64,000 bases of DNA. Origin: Caballeronia udeis (lineage in GTDB: Bacteria; Pseudomonadota; Gammaproteobacteria; Burkholderiales; Burkholderiaceae). The notes under the pieces were generated by a model, which had not been told where the DNA came from, ran no database searches, and saw only the letters and a list, made by a program, of their open reading frames with translations. Positions within the stretch are counted from its first letter, which is position 1; each line of letters starts with the position of its first letter. A program made the translations under genes and the position numbers. The stretch covers positions 25,502 to 89,501 of the forward strand of contig NZ_FCOK02000036.1 of NCBI RefSeq assembly GCF_001544555.2, read 5' to 3'. Positions 19,240 through 28,912 of the stretch are shown in pieces.

Positions 19240-20601
19240 ATGAGCAGGAGTTCGTCAGTCGACGTTCAGACCTTCATCAATGAACACCCGTTCGGCGGGT
19301 TTCAATGGCTGATTTTTGCAATGTGCTTTGTCATCGTCCTGCTGGACGGATTCGACACAGCCGCTATCGGGTTCATCGCCCCGTCGCTGATTACCGAGTG
19401 GAATATCAGCAGGCCCGCGCTTGCTCCGGTGCTTAGCGCCGCGTTGTTCGGGCTGGCGTTCGGTGCGCTCCTCGCCGGTCCGCTTTCCGACCGCCTGGGA
19501 CGGCGCATTCTTCTGATTGCATCGGTCGTGATCTTCGGTGTCGCTTGTCTGGCATCCGCTTTCTCCGGGGATCTCACGCACCTGACGATACTGCGCTTCA
19601 TCACGGGTCTCGGACTGGGCGCAGCCATGCCGAATGCGGTGACGATCATGAGCGAGTTCTGCCCGGATCGCCGGCGCGCAACCCTGATCAACCTGATGTT
19701 CTGCGGCTTTCCGCTTGGAGCCGCGTTCGGCGGTTTTCTCGCGGCGTGGATGATTCCCGCTTTCGGATGGCGCAGCGTTCTGATGCTCGGCGGAATGACT
19801 CCGCTGCTGCTGGCGGTCTTGCTGCTCATCGCCCTTCCGGAGTCGGTGCGTTACCGGGTCGCCCATGCGCATCCGGTCGACAAGATTCGCGCAACGCTTA
19901 GCCGTATTGGCCGGAGCGCCGTCGACGCCACGTCGTTCGTGATGACGGAACAGGCTCAGGCCGTGCCGGGGAAAAGCGGTATGCGGCTAGTGCTGTCGCG
20001 GGAGTACATCGTTGGGTCGGTGATGCTTTGGCTGACCTATTTCATGGGACTTGTCATCTTCTATGCATCGATCAACTGGATGCCGATCCTGCTTAAAGAG
20101 GCGGGTCTGAGCGCGCAGCGCGCCACGCTGATTTCCGCGCTGTTCCCGCTTGGCGGCGTGGGCGCGGTGCTGTGCGGCGTGTTGATGGACCGCTTCAATC
20201 CGAACCGCATCATTGGAGCATGCTACGCATTGACCGCTATCAGCGTGTATTGCATTGGTCACGCGGTCGGCAATATCAGCTTGCTGATCGTCGTCGTTTT
20301 TGCGGCCGGCGTGCTGATGAATACGGCGCAGTCATCCATGCCCGCACTGGCGGCTGCGTTCTATCCGACTCAGGGGCGCGGCACCGGCGTTGCATGGATG
20401 CTCGGCATTGGCCGGTTTGGTGGTATTGCGGGTTCGTTCCTGGTCGCTGAACTGACCCGGCAGCACTTCAGTTTCGAAAACATCTTCGCTGTCGTGGCGG
20501 TACCCGGCGTGATCGCCTGCATTGCGTTGCTGATCAAGCAAGCCGTTCAACCGCGATCCGCGAACGTCAAGGTCAGCGACATAGGAACGGTTTCGCACTA
20601 G
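19240..20601 (+). CDS. MFS transporter, aromatic acid:H+ symporter (AAHS/PcaK-like) family
   Basis: 453 aa, twelve helices. AAHS marks are the DGFDTAAIGFIAPSL motif in helix 1 (around 37-51), GPLSDRLGRRILL in loop 2-3 (around 81-93), and GLGAAMPNAVTIMSEFCP in helix 4. Characterised members (PcaK, BenK) import protocatechuate, 4-hydroxybenzoate or benzoate. No catabolic gene is adjacent, so the substrate is open; the neighbouring porin remnant may once have provided outer-membrane entry. A terminator-like hairpin follows. Confidence 0.9.
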   Translation: MSRSSSVDVQTFINEHPFGGFQWLIFAMCFVIVLLDGFDTAAIGFIAPSLITEWNISRPALAPVLSAALFGLAFGALLAGPLSDRLGRRILLIASVVIFGVACLASAFSGDLTHLTILRFITGLGLGAAMPNAVTIMSEFCPDRRRATLINLMFCGFPLGAAFGGFLAAWMIPAFGWRSVLMLGGMTPLLLAVLLLIALPESVRYRVAHAHPVDKIRATLSRIGRSAVDATSFVMTEQAQAVPGKSGMRLVLSREYIVGSVMLWLTYFMGLVIFYASINWMPILLKEAGLSAQRATLISALFPLGGVGAVLCGVLMDRFNPNRIIGACYALTAISVYCIGHAVGNISLLIVVVFAAGVLMNTAQSSMPALAAAFYPTQGRGTGVAWMLGIGRFGGIAGSFLVAELTRQHFSFENIFAVVAVPGVIACIALLIKQAVQPRSANVKVSDIGTVSH

Positions 20602-20626
20602 TCGCGCAGACGACACGCAAAAAAAG

Positions 20627-20651
20627 CCCGCGCCCCTCTCGAAGGCGCGGG
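20627..20651 (-). terminator. intrinsic terminator, T-run on the minus strand
   Basis: CCCGCGCC and GGCGCGGG (8 pairs) flank a 9-base loop, with a run of seven A on the plus-strand left side. Read on the minus strand this is a GC hairpin followed by seven T, a textbook terminator for leftward transcription from the SDR gene; on the plus strand it can also stop the AAHS gene weakly. Confidence 0.75.
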
Positions 20652-20848
20652 TTAAAGCTTCCGGAGCGTCGCCGCCAGGAGAAGGGGGACCCGGTGACGA
20701 CGTAACCAAGCATAAGCGGTTCCGTCCGAAACAGGTCTTTCCCCATATATCTGTGTCTTACTTAACTTGTTCCAGATGCCCTGAGCGGGGATTTTCGTAA
20801 GGATCTGTATCAATGCGGGCGTGTTGCGCATCAGCTTTACACCGGCGG

Positions 20849-21643
20849 TCAGCCGTGGAGCCCCATTTTTCGCGAAGCCATCGCCGCGATGCGGACGACG
20901 AGCGGGCGAGGAAGCAATCGCGACAGCCAGGTCGCCATTCGTACGCTTGGGCGCCCCGGGTAGGCGACCGCTTTCTTGCGGTCGAAGGCTTCGAGTGTTT
21001 TAGTCGCTACGGATTCCGAACTATCCATGTCCTTGGGTGACACGTCGGTCGATACCCCGTCGAAGAAGCTCGTTGCCGTTGGCCCCGGGCAAGCCGCCAT
21101 GACATGAACGCCCGTGCCGGCCAGCTCGTATTGCAGCGCTTCGCTGAAGGAAAGCACAAAAGCCTTGGTGGCGGCATAAGTGGCCATGTAAGGGAGAGGC
21201 TGAAAGCTCGCGTTGGATGCAAGGTTGATGATGCCGCCCCTGCCACGCTTTGTCATCGCGCTGCCGAGCAGATGGCTGAGCGCGACCAGCACCTGAACGT
21301 TCACCTGGATCTCCGCGTGTTCCTTCATGGGATCGTGTGAGAGGAAGCTGCCGGTCAGGCCAAGCCCTGCGTTGTTCACCAGCAGGTCGACCTGAATGCG
21401 GCGGCGTTCGAGTTCATCGCCAATATGGCGAGCGGCGTCAGCATGGGCAAGATCAATGCTAAGCGCTACGGTTTGCACGCCGTGTCGGGTATTCAGCTCC
21501 TCCGCCAGCGTCTGCAAGGCATCGCCGGACCGGGCTACCAGCACGAGATTCATTCCGCGTGCGGCAAGCGCATGCGCGAAGGCCTTGCCTAGTCCTTTTG
21601 ATGCCCCTGTAATGAGGGCGGTTGAGCCTCGATAACCAAACAT
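20849..21643 (-). CDS. SDR-family NAD(P)-dependent oxidoreductase
   Basis: 264 aa, a classical short-chain dehydrogenase. The dinucleotide-binding TGASKGLG lies at 12-19, the NNAG motif at 90-93, and the catalytic YAATK at 156-160. It oxidises or reduces an alcohol/carbonyl group; the substrate is unknown. It follows the Old Yellow Enzyme gene by 65 bp on the same strand, a pairing that suggests successive reductions of one small carbonyl or ene compound. Probably controlled by the divergent LysR gene at 22963. Confidence 0.92.
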   Translation of the reverse strand: MFGYRGSTALITGASKGLGKAFAHALAARGMNLVLVARSGDALQTLAEELNTRHGVQTVALSIDLAHADAARHIGDELERRRIQVDLLVNNAGLGLTGSFLSHDPMKEHAEIQVNVQVLVALSHLLGSAMTKRGRGGIINLASNASFQPLPYMATYAATKAFVLSFSEALQYELAGTGVHVMAACPGPTATSFFDGVSTDVSPKDMDSSESVATKTLEAFDRKKAVAYPGRPSVRMATWLSRLLPRPLVVRIAAMASRKMGLHG

Positions 21644-21708
21644 GTCCTGCTCCTTATAGCGATGGATCTGTGTTCACGTCGCGAACACGGGGGTAGTCGG
21701 ATACGCGT

Positions 21709-22857
21709 TCAGCAAACCTCGGCGGCGTCACTGACCTCGACCGGGGTTTCTGCTTTCGGCAAGGCGGGATAGTCGGTATAACCGCGCTCATCGCCACCAA
21801 ACAGCGTGCTGCCATCGAAGGCGGCCAGCGGCAGATCTTCGGCGAGCCGGCGGACAAAGTCGGGATTGGCGACGAAGGGCCGGCCGAAGGCAACCAGGTC
21901 GGCGTAGCCTTTTGACAGCACCCACTCGGCGCGCGCCTTGTCGTATTTGCCGGCAACAATGATCGGCCGCGTGTACCGGGCACGGATGGCCTGGCGGAAA
22001 GTCTCGGTGAACTGCGGTGCGTCCTCCCAGTCCGCTTCAACCAGATGGAGATAAGCAATGCCGCGCGCCTGAAGAAATTCGGCGGCCTCGAGAATCGTCG
22101 GCAGGATGTCGGGGCAGTCCATGCCTCGTGCCGTCAGGAACGGGGCGAGGCGAATGGCGGTGCGATCGGCGCCAATCTCGTTCGCTACCGCCTCGACAAC
22201 CTCCTTGAGAAAGCGCAGACGGTTCTCACGCGAACCACCGTATTCGTCGGTGCGAAGATTGGACGTCGTACGCAGGAACTGGTCGATGAGGTAGCCATTG
22301 GCGCCGTGGATTTCAACACCGTCGAAACCCGCTTCCATCGCGTTACGTGCCGCCCGGCGGAAATCTGCGACTACGCTCGCGATCTCCTCGAGGGCAAGCG
22401 CACGCGGTGTCGGGCTGTCGACCATCGCGCCTGCGCCGGTGTCCGGATCGACCTTCCAGATCTGGCCGTCGAAGGCAACGGCGGACGGAGCCACCGGCAG
22501 TTGACCATCGTGAAAGTCCGGGTGCGACATGCGCCCCACGTGCCAGAGCTGCGCGAAGATCCGGCCGCCGGCTGCGTGAACCGCATCGGTCGCGAGGCGC
22601 CATCCGGCGACCTGCTCGGGACTATAGATACCAGGGGTGAAGGAGTAACCCTTGCCTTGGGGCGAGATCTGGGTGGCCTCGGTCACGATCAGGGCGGCGC
22701 TGGCGCGCTGGGCGTAATAGCGCGCGTTCATTGCATTGGGGATATCGCCGGGCTGGGTGCTACGCGCCCTCGTCATGGGCGCCATGACCACGCGATGAGC
22801 GAGCGGGTGGCCGGCGACGACGGTCGGAGTGAAGAGTGACGAGGCAGTGGTCGACAT
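21709..22857 (-). CDS. Old Yellow Enzyme family alkene reductase (NemA-like)
   Basis: 382 aa from the ATG at 22857, where the family begins (SLFTPTVVAGHPLAHRVVMAPMTR); the frame is open 18 codons further up. FMN-barrel marks include TEATQISPQGKGY, AQLWHVGRMSHPDF and IHGANGYLIDQFL. The His and Asn of HGAN bind the substrate carbonyl or nitro group, and the Tyr of GY is the proton donor. GRPFVANPDFV near the end completes the phosphate site. These enzymes reduce activated C=C bonds, nitro groups and nitrate esters with NADPH. It forms a pair with the SDR gene and lies head-to-head with a LysR gene. Confidence 0.94.
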   Translation of the reverse strand: MSTTASSLFTPTVVAGHPLAHRVVMAPMTRARSTQPGDIPNAMNARYYAQRASAALIVTEATQISPQGKGYSFTPGIYSPEQVAGWRLATDAVHAAGGRIFAQLWHVGRMSHPDFHDGQLPVAPSAVAFDGQIWKVDPDTGAGAMVDSPTPRALALEEIASVVADFRRAARNAMEAGFDGVEIHGANGYLIDQFLRTTSNLRTDEYGGSRENRLRFLKEVVEAVANEIGADRTAIRLAPFLTARGMDCPDILPTILEAAEFLQARGIAYLHLVEADWEDAPQFTETFRQAIRARYTRPIIVAGKYDKARAEWVLSKGYADLVAFGRPFVANPDFVRRLAEDLPLAAFDGSTLFGGDERGYTDYPALPKAETPVEVSDAAEVC

Positions 22858-22962
22858 GATTGCGAATCCGGGTTGGTTGACGATGTGCCCATTGTGCAAA
22901 GCCCGCTGCATTTTGATAACGGGTGTACGATTTGAAGCATTTTCAAAAAGAATGGAAATATC

Positions 22963-23895
22963 GTGGAGACCCTTGGCGACATCCGGCTTTTTGTAGAGAC
23001 GGCAAACCTCGGCGGCCTGTCGGCCGCGGGCCGCAAGCTGGGGCTATCTCCTGCCGCCGCAAGCGCACGGCTGGTGAAGCTGGAGGCGAGCCTGAATGCC
23101 CGGCTCTTTGAGCGGACGACGCGGCAGTTACGGCTGACGGAAGAAGGCCGGACGTATCTCGCCCATTGTCAGCAGGCCATCCAGGCGCTTGACGACGCGC
23201 GTGCAGCACTGCAGGCGGGTCGAAGCGTGGTTCGCGGGAAGGTGAGGGTGTCGGCGACGTCGGATTTCGGCCGTCATGTCCTTAGGGGCTGGCTCGACGA
23301 ATTCAATGTTCTGTATCCCGAGGTCACGATCGTGCTGGTATTGTCGGATTCCTTGTCGAACCTGATGCAGGACGACATCGACCTCGTCATCCGCTTCGGC
23401 GTGCCGGCAGATAGCTCGCTTGTCGCCCGCCGGTTGGCGCTGAACCGGCGGGTTTTATGCGCGTCGCCGGCGTATCTGGAATTACATGGCATTCCTGATC
23501 ATCCGGGAGATCTGGACCGGTTCGACTACATCGTGCTCAGCTCCGCCTCCGGGCCTGCGAATGAATGGCGATTCAGCCGCGGCAGCGAAGTCGAGACCTT
23601 TACCGTTCCCCTTGAGGGTGCGCGGGAAACTAACGACGGCGCGCTCGCAAGGGAGTGGGCTGTCGACGGTCATGGCATTGTGATGAAGTCGGTCTGGGAC
23701 ATTGGAGCGGACTTGCGAGCGGGGAGACTGCAAATCCTGATGCCGGAGTGGCGTTCTCCCGATGTTCCCGTCCATGCCCTGTATCAACGTAGCCGGTACA
23801 TGGCGCCACGCGTTCGTGCACTTCTTGATTTCCTGATCGAGCGCTTTGATACGGTATCCGGTGACCTGGAGGCGTATCTCGATCCGGTGCGTTGA
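22963..23895 (+). CDS. LysR-family transcriptional regulator
   Basis: 310 aa with a GTG start at 22963. The winged helix begins DIRLFVETANLGGLSAAGRKLGLSPAAASARL (about residues 6-37), followed by the effector-binding domain. This subtype (similar to DhcR/AaeR-like regulators) often sits next to oxidoreductases. It is divergent from the OYE-SDR pair with about 105 bp between start codons, so it is the likely regulator of that pair and of itself. It converges with an AraC gene at its 3' end (9 bases apart). Confidence 0.92.
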   Translation: METLGDIRLFVETANLGGLSAAGRKLGLSPAAASARLVKLEASLNARLFERTTRQLRLTEEGRTYLAHCQQAIQALDDARAALQAGRSVVRGKVRVSATSDFGRHVLRGWLDEFNVLYPEVTIVLVLSDSLSNLMQDDIDLVIRFGVPADSSLVARRLALNRRVLCASPAYLELHGIPDHPGDLDRFDYIVLSSASGPANEWRFSRGSEVETFTVPLEGARETNDGALAREWAVDGHGIVMKSVWDIGADLRAGRLQILMPEWRSPDVPVHALYQRSRYMAPRVRALLDFLIERFDTVSGDLEAYLDPVR

Positions 23896-23904
23896 ACCCC
23901 GCCG

Positions 23905-24804
23905 TTAAACCTCGCTCTCGATGCGGCTCCCCATCGGGCTCCCCATCGCATTGTTCGGAATGAACGTTTCATTCAGGAAGTCGCGGGTGTACGAGCTTGG
24001 GGTCTTGCCTGTGAATGAAGAAAAGGCCAGCGTAAAAGCGGCCACGCTATTGAAGCCCACTTCCAGAGCCGTCTGTGTGACGGACAGGCGCTTGCGGGTC
24101 ATCAGTTCGATCGCGCGCGCCATGCGCAACTCCTGCAAGAAACGGCGCCAGCTCATTCCCAGCTCATCCTGGAAGTATCGGCGCAGCGTACGCACCGACG
24201 TGCCCGCCGCTTCCGCCGCCAGTTCGATAGTCGCCGAGTCCAGCCGCGTGCGGGTATAAGCAATCGCGCGCTTGAGCGCGGGCGACTCGCCGAACGGAAT
24301 CCACATCATCCGCGAGCACTCGAACCAGTCCTTGCACAGGAGGCCCAGCGCCTGGAAGTAAGCGTTGGCAACGGCGTCGTCGTCGGCGCGTTCACGGCCC
24401 CAGCGCAGCGCGTAGCCGAACATCTCGCGCGCCAGCCCGCTGACCGGTGCTGCCCAGCAGCCTTCGTGCTGCCACACCGTATGTTGCGCGCCAAGGTGCG
24501 CCACCACGACTACCGCATCGGCGCTGGTGTAGAGCCGGTAGGGCCGGCTATGCGGGATAAAAACCATATGGGCGGGCAACAGCAACCACTGGCCGTGCGG
24601 CCCTTCGAGTTTCAGGCGGCCTTGCTCGACGCACAGGATCTTGTTCTTCGCATCGCCGCGCGAGCCGATCACCGCCTTGCCCGGCTCCACGCGTTCAACA
24701 CATTCCGGCAACGGGTCGCCGCATCGAAACGGATTGTCCGGATCGTCATCGGGCATTGTCCAGTCGATGAGTTCGTCGCTCTCTTTCATGATGTCTCGCT
24801 CCAT
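23905..24804 (-). CDS. AraC-family transcriptional regulator
   Basis: 299 aa; a second start at residue 6 (24789) is possible. The N-terminal half (about 40-130) looks like a cupin-type sensor (LLLPAHMVFIPHSRPYRLYTSADAVVV). The C-terminal 100 residues hold two helix-turn-helices: LAAEAAGTSVRTLRRYFQ, and LSVTQTALEVGFNSVAAFTLAF followed by FTGKTPSSYTRDF. It is divergent from the sugar-type ABC transporter operon (160 bp between them), so control of that operon is a reasonable guess. Confidence 0.92.
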   Translation of the reverse strand: MERDIMKESDELIDWTMPDDDPDNPFRCGDPLPECVERVEPGKAVIGSRGDAKNKILCVEQGRLKLEGPHGQWLLLPAHMVFIPHSRPYRLYTSADAVVVVAHLGAQHTVWQHEGCWAAPVSGLAREMFGYALRWGRERADDDAVANAYFQALGLLCKDWFECSRMMWIPFGESPALKRAIAYTRTRLDSATIELAAEAAGTSVRTLRRYFQDELGMSWRRFLQELRMARAIELMTRKRLSVTQTALEVGFNSVAAFTLAFSSFTGKTPSSYTRDFLNETFIPNNAMGSPMGSRIESEV

Positions 24805-24964
24805 TCTTCAGTTTTTTGCGGTCAATCTGCGCTGGCCGTTTTTCGATGTTGGGCTGGCCGATTTTCGATGGGCGGCCGCGAATACCTCGTCCAATAATAG
24901 TAAAAACAAAAAAACGATATGACAAACACTAAATTCGGCCAACGGCTGATGGATGGATTGAGAC

Positions 24965-26524
24965 ATGTCTTCAACGATGCAACCCGCGGCCGCCCCGCGT
25001 GCAGCACCGCGTATTCCCGTGCTCGAGGTGCGCGGCGTCGGCAAGCGCTTCAACGGCGTGAGCACACTGGAGGACGTCAGCTTCGACGTTGCCGCTGGTG
25101 AAATCGTCGCGCTGCTTGGCGAGAACGGCGCGGGCAAATCCACCCTGATCAAGATATTGGCCGGTGTGCACGCACCGTCGAGCGGCACGCTGTTGTTTCA
25201 AGGCGCACTGACGGATGCGCGCGCCATGCGCGGCCGCGTCGCGTTCGTGCATCAGGATCTGGGACTCGTCGACTGGATGACCGTTGCCGAGAACATCGCG
25301 CTCGCGACTGCCTATGCGAAGCGGCGTGGCCTGATTTCCTGGGGGGCGGTGCGGGCGTCTGCCGACGCGGCGCTTGCGCTGGTGGGCGGCGACATTGACC
25401 CTGAGCAGCGCGTATTCACCTTGTCGCGCGCGGAGAAATCACTGGTGGCGATTGCGCGTGGCCTGTCGAGCCGCGCCGACCTGCTGGTCCTCGACGAACC
25501 GACCGCAAGCCTGCCGGAAAGCGAAGTGCAGCGCCTGCACCGCGTGCTGTTGGGACTGCGCGAGCAAGGTGTCGCGATGATCTATGTATCGCATCGGCTG
25601 GACGAGGTGTTTGCTCTATCCGATCGCATTGTGGTGCTGCGCGATGGCCGGCGCGTCGCGCAGCAGAACACGGCCGACACCGCGCCTGCCGAATTGATTC
25701 GCCATATTGTCGGACGTGAGCCCGAGTCGCTTTTCGTGCGGCCGCCCGCGCCGGGTGCGGCGCCTGTTGCATTGTCGGTGCGCAGGTTGCACACGGAAGA
25801 AGCCGGACCGCTGAACTTCGATGTCCGTCGCGGCGAGATCCTCGGACTGGTCGGCTTGCGTGGCGCCGGACACGACTCGCTCGGCAAGGCGCTGTTCGGC
25901 GCGGCGCCGATCCTCTCCGGCACCGTGCTGCTCAACGGCGAGCAAGTGGACTTGTCCTCTCCCGGTGCGGCAGTGGCGAACGGCTTGTGCCTGGTGGCGG
26001 GTGACCGCTACGGTGAGTCGATAGGACCCGGCCTCAGCGTTCGCGAGAATCTCTTTCTCAATCCTCGCGCAAGCGGCCGCAAGGGGCTGCATATGCGCTC
26101 TGCGGCCAGCGAAACCGACGAAGCGCTGGCGCTTGGACGGCGCGTTGCGCTGCGCCCGAACGATCCCGCTGCATTGATCGAAACCCTCTCCGGCGGCAAT
26201 CAGCAGAAGGTCGTGATCGCGCGGTGGCTGCGCATTGGCGCGCATGTGCTGATTCTGGAGGACCCGACTGCAGGCGTTGATATTGGCGCCAAGGCGGAAA
26301 TTTACCGGTTGCTTGGGGAGGCGGTGCGCACCGGGATGGCAGTAGTGCTGATCTCGTCGGACTTCGAGGAGACCGCCCAGATCTGCCATCGCGCGTTGGT
26401 GTTTCGAACAGGCACGATTGCTCGTGAGTTGCCGCTCGACCAGCTCAGCGTGTCGGAGTTGCTGCATTGCGCGTCGCTCGACTATGGCGTGACGCCCGTC
26501 GATGTTGTTCCACTTACTGCCTGA
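24965..26524 (+). CDS. sugar-type ABC transporter ATPase (RbsA/XylG family, two ATPase domains)
   Basis: 519 aa with two fused nucleotide-binding domains. Domain 1 has Walker A GENGAGKST at 52-60 and Walker B LLVLDEPTASLPE. Its signature region is degenerate (LSRAEKSLVAIARGL), as is usual for the first domain. Domain 2 has the characteristic incomplete P-loop (GLRGAGHDSLGKALFG) but a canonical signature LSGGNQQKVVIARWL. Its Walker B reads ILEDPTAGVDIGAK, with Glu-Asp in place of the usual Asp-Glu. It powers import through the permease encoded 8 bases downstream. Confidence 0.95.
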   Translation: MSSTMQPAAAPRAAPRIPVLEVRGVGKRFNGVSTLEDVSFDVAAGEIVALLGENGAGKSTLIKILAGVHAPSSGTLLFQGALTDARAMRGRVAFVHQDLGLVDWMTVAENIALATAYAKRRGLISWGAVRASADAALALVGGDIDPEQRVFTLSRAEKSLVAIARGLSSRADLLVLDEPTASLPESEVQRLHRVLLGLREQGVAMIYVSHRLDEVFALSDRIVVLRDGRRVAQQNTADTAPAELIRHIVGREPESLFVRPPAPGAAPVALSVRRLHTEEAGPLNFDVRRGEILGLVGLRGAGHDSLGKALFGAAPILSGTVLLNGEQVDLSSPGAAVANGLCLVAGDRYGESIGPGLSVRENLFLNPRASGRKGLHMRSAASETDEALALGRRVALRPNDPAALIETLSGGNQQKVVIARWLRIGAHVLILEDPTAGVDIGAKAEIYRLLGEAVRTGMAVVLISSDFEETAQICHRALVFRTGTIARELPLDQLSVSELLHCASLDYGVTPVDVVPLTA

Positions 26525-26532
26525 GGTACCCC

Positions 26533-27639
26533 ATGCAATCGCTCAAATCCAACGCGCTCGAGCCGACGCGCCGTGAACTCGCCGGCCTCTCGCCGTTCTC
26601 CCGCTTCGTGCGTCTGTTGCCCGTGTTCGGCTTGCCGATCCTCACGCTCGCGCTCATCGTGCTGTTCTCGCTGATCCTGCCCGACACGTTTCCCACTTTG
26701 CTGAACGTGCGCTCGATCGTCGGCGATAAATCAATCATCGCCATCCTCGCTCTTGCCGCAATGATCCCGATGGCCACCGGCCGCATCGACCTGACAGTTG
26801 GCTACGGGATCGTGCTGTGGCACATCCTTGCCATCAGCCTGCAGACTTCCTATGGGATCGACTGGCGGGTAGCGGTGGTCATTGTTCTTGCACTTGGCGC
26901 GCTGCTGGGCTTGCTCAACGGGCTTTTGGTCGAAGTCGCGCAAATCGATTCGTTCATCGCCACACTGGGAACAGGCACCGTGCTGTACGCCATCGCGATG
27001 TGGCATACCGGCGGGCGTCAGGTCATTGGCACCTTGCCCGACGCATTCACGTCCATTTTTACCACGTCATTATTCGGACTGCCAATCGCTGCGACGTATG
27101 TGGTGGTAATCGCCGTGGTGTTATGGATCGCGTCCGACTACCTGCCGATGGGCCGCTATCTTTACGCGATCGGCGCCAACTCGCGTGCTGCCGCGCTCAA
27201 TGGTATCCCCGCACGCCGCTATGTGATTCTTGCTTTCGTCAGCTCGGGCGTACTGACGGCTTTCGCCGGAATCGTGCTGGCGGCCAAGCTGCGCATCGGC
27301 CAGGCCAGCGTCGGACTCGACTACCTGCTGCCCGCGCTGGTTGGCGCGTTCCTCGGCTCGACCACGATCAAGCCCGGTAGGGTCAACGTATGGGGCACGG
27401 TGTTCGGTGTGTCGATCCTGGCGGTCGGCATAGCGGGGATCCAGCAGCTGGGTGGCGACTTCTACGTCGAACCGCTCTTCAACGGCGCCACGCTGCTGGT
27501 TGCAATCGGCATAGCGGGGTACACGCAGCGGCGCCGCCGCAGCCCGCGCAAGCCCATTCAAGTCACTGCGCCGGGCGAAACCGATGGATCGGCCGGAGCG
27601 CTGCCGCCTGCGCCGTCACGCACTGAACGTAGCGAGTGA
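26533..27639 (+). CDS. sugar-type ABC transporter permease (RbsC family)
   Basis: 368 aa from the ATG at 26533, 8 bases after the ATPase stop; the frame is open further up but overlaps the ATPase. It has about ten membrane helices. RbsC/BPD_transp_2 marks are the TGRIDLTVGYGIVL segment in the early loop, ALLGLLNGLLVEVAQIDSFIATLGTG, and the coupling-helix region YLYAIGANSRAAALNGIPARRY. The last 40 residues are a charged, proline-rich cytoplasmic tail. It forms the inner-membrane channel as a dimer. Confidence 0.94.
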   Translation: MQSLKSNALEPTRRELAGLSPFSRFVRLLPVFGLPILTLALIVLFSLILPDTFPTLLNVRSIVGDKSIIAILALAAMIPMATGRIDLTVGYGIVLWHILAISLQTSYGIDWRVAVVIVLALGALLGLLNGLLVEVAQIDSFIATLGTGTVLYAIAMWHTGGRQVIGTLPDAFTSIFTTSLFGLPIAATYVVVIAVVLWIASDYLPMGRYLYAIGANSRAAALNGIPARRYVILAFVSSGVLTAFAGIVLAAKLRIGQASVGLDYLLPALVGAFLGSTTIKPGRVNVWGTVFGVSILAVGIAGIQQLGGDFYVEPLFNGATLLVAIGIAGYTQRRRRSPRKPIQVTAPGETDGSAGALPPAPSRTERSE

Positions 27640-27669
27640 ACCGCACTGACATAACTAACAGGAGACACC

Positions 27670-28776
27670 ATGAAGCAGCGTCTGATCATCCCCCTTTGTG
27701 CCGCGCTGGCCGCAGCTTGCGCATTGAGCGCACGCGCTGACGACACGTTTCTGGCCGTTGCGAAGGCCTACACCGCGCAGGCGACGAAGTCGGGTCAACC
27801 GTGGAGCGGACCGACCACCGGACCCGCCGCACAGCATGGAAAGACAATCGTGTTCGTATCGGCGGATCAACGCGACAGCGGGCCGCGCGGCGTAGCGGAA
27901 GGCGTCAAGGAAGCGGCGGGTGCAATCGGCTGGAACTTTCGCCTGATCGATGGCCAGGGGTCCATCTCCGGACGTTCGGCCGCAATGAACCAGGCCATTG
28001 CACTCAAGCCCGACGGCATCGTGCTCGGCAGCGTTGACGCGAGGGAGCAGGCTTCGTTGATCCATCAGGCCGTTGCGAGCGGTATCAAGGTTGTAGGCTG
28101 GCATTCGCTGCCGAAGCCCGGCCCCGCTTTGCGGGAAGGGTTCGTCACCAACCTCGCGACAGACCCGCTCGACGTGGCGAAGGCTGCGGTGATGTATGTG
28201 ATCGCGCAGTCGAACGGCAAGGCGGGCGTGGTTATCTTCACGGACTCCACCTACGAGATCGCAACGGCCAAATCCAGCGCAATGGCGGATCTGGTCAAGC
28301 AGTGCACCGGTTGCCAGTTGCTGAAGATAGAGGACACGCCGCTATCGGACACAGCAACGCGCATTCCACAACTTACCTCGACCATGCTGCAGCGCTACGG
28401 CGCGAAGTGGACGTGGGCGCTGGCTATCAACGACCTGCCGTTCGATTTCATGTCTCCCGCGCTGCAGCAAGCCGGCTACAAGGGTTCCGGGCCGCTGCTT
28501 GGGGTATCGGCGGGCAATGGCAGCGAGTCGGCGTTCCAGCGTATCCGCACCGGCGACTATCAGGCGGCGACGGTAGCCGAGCCGGTGTCGCTGCATGGCT
28601 GGCAGGCGGTGGACGAACTGAACCGCGCGTTTGCCGGGGCGCCGGTGAGCGGCTACACGGCGCCGGTGCATCTGGTGACGGCAACCGATATTGCGTACGA
28701 CAGCGGGAAGATGAACCGCTATGACCCGGACAATCATTATCGCGATGTGTATCGACGCATCTGGGGCGTGAAATAA
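27670..28776 (+). CDS. periplasmic sugar-binding protein of ABC transporter (type I fold, RbsB-like)
   Basis: 368 aa. A signal peptide (about residues 1-24, ending SARADD) is followed by a periplasmic-binding type-1 fold: TIVFVSADQRDSGPRGVAEGVKEAAGAIGW as first strand-helix, QAIALKPDGIVLGSVDAREQ, and a later WALAINDLPFDFMSPAL. It captures the substrate for the transporter encoded immediately upstream. The substrate cannot be predicted with confidence; the family covers ribose, xylose, galactose, polyols and autoinducer-2. It follows the permease by 30 bp. Confidence 0.93.
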   Translation: MKQRLIIPLCAALAAACALSARADDTFLAVAKAYTAQATKSGQPWSGPTTGPAAQHGKTIVFVSADQRDSGPRGVAEGVKEAAGAIGWNFRLIDGQGSISGRSAAMNQAIALKPDGIVLGSVDAREQASLIHQAVASGIKVVGWHSLPKPGPALREGFVTNLATDPLDVAKAAVMYVIAQSNGKAGVVIFTDSTYEIATAKSSAMADLVKQCTGCQLLKIEDTPLSDTATRIPQLTSTMLQRYGAKWTWALAINDLPFDFMSPALQQAGYKGSGPLLGVSAGNGSESAFQRIRTGDYQAATVAEPVSLHGWQAVDELNRAFAGAPVSGYTAPVHLVTATDIAYDSGKMNRYDPDNHYRDVYRRIWGVK

Positions 28777-28805
28777 CCGAGGTCGTTCATATCTTTGCGA
28801 TGATC

Positions 28806-28821
28806 CCGATCTTATGATCGG
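28806..28821 (+). other. small hairpin between binding protein and beta-propeller genes
   Basis: CCGATC-TTAT-GATCGG, a perfect 6-bp stem in the 136-bp gap downstream of the binding-protein gene. It may slow decay of, or partly end, the upstream transcript. No T run follows. Confidence 0.3.
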
Positions 28822-28912
28822 TACTCCGTATTATTGAAAACTCCCACTGCCCGGTGCGTGCATCGGCACGGGAGATCGAAGGCAACAGAATTCCTGGACC
28901 CATGTTCCCGCC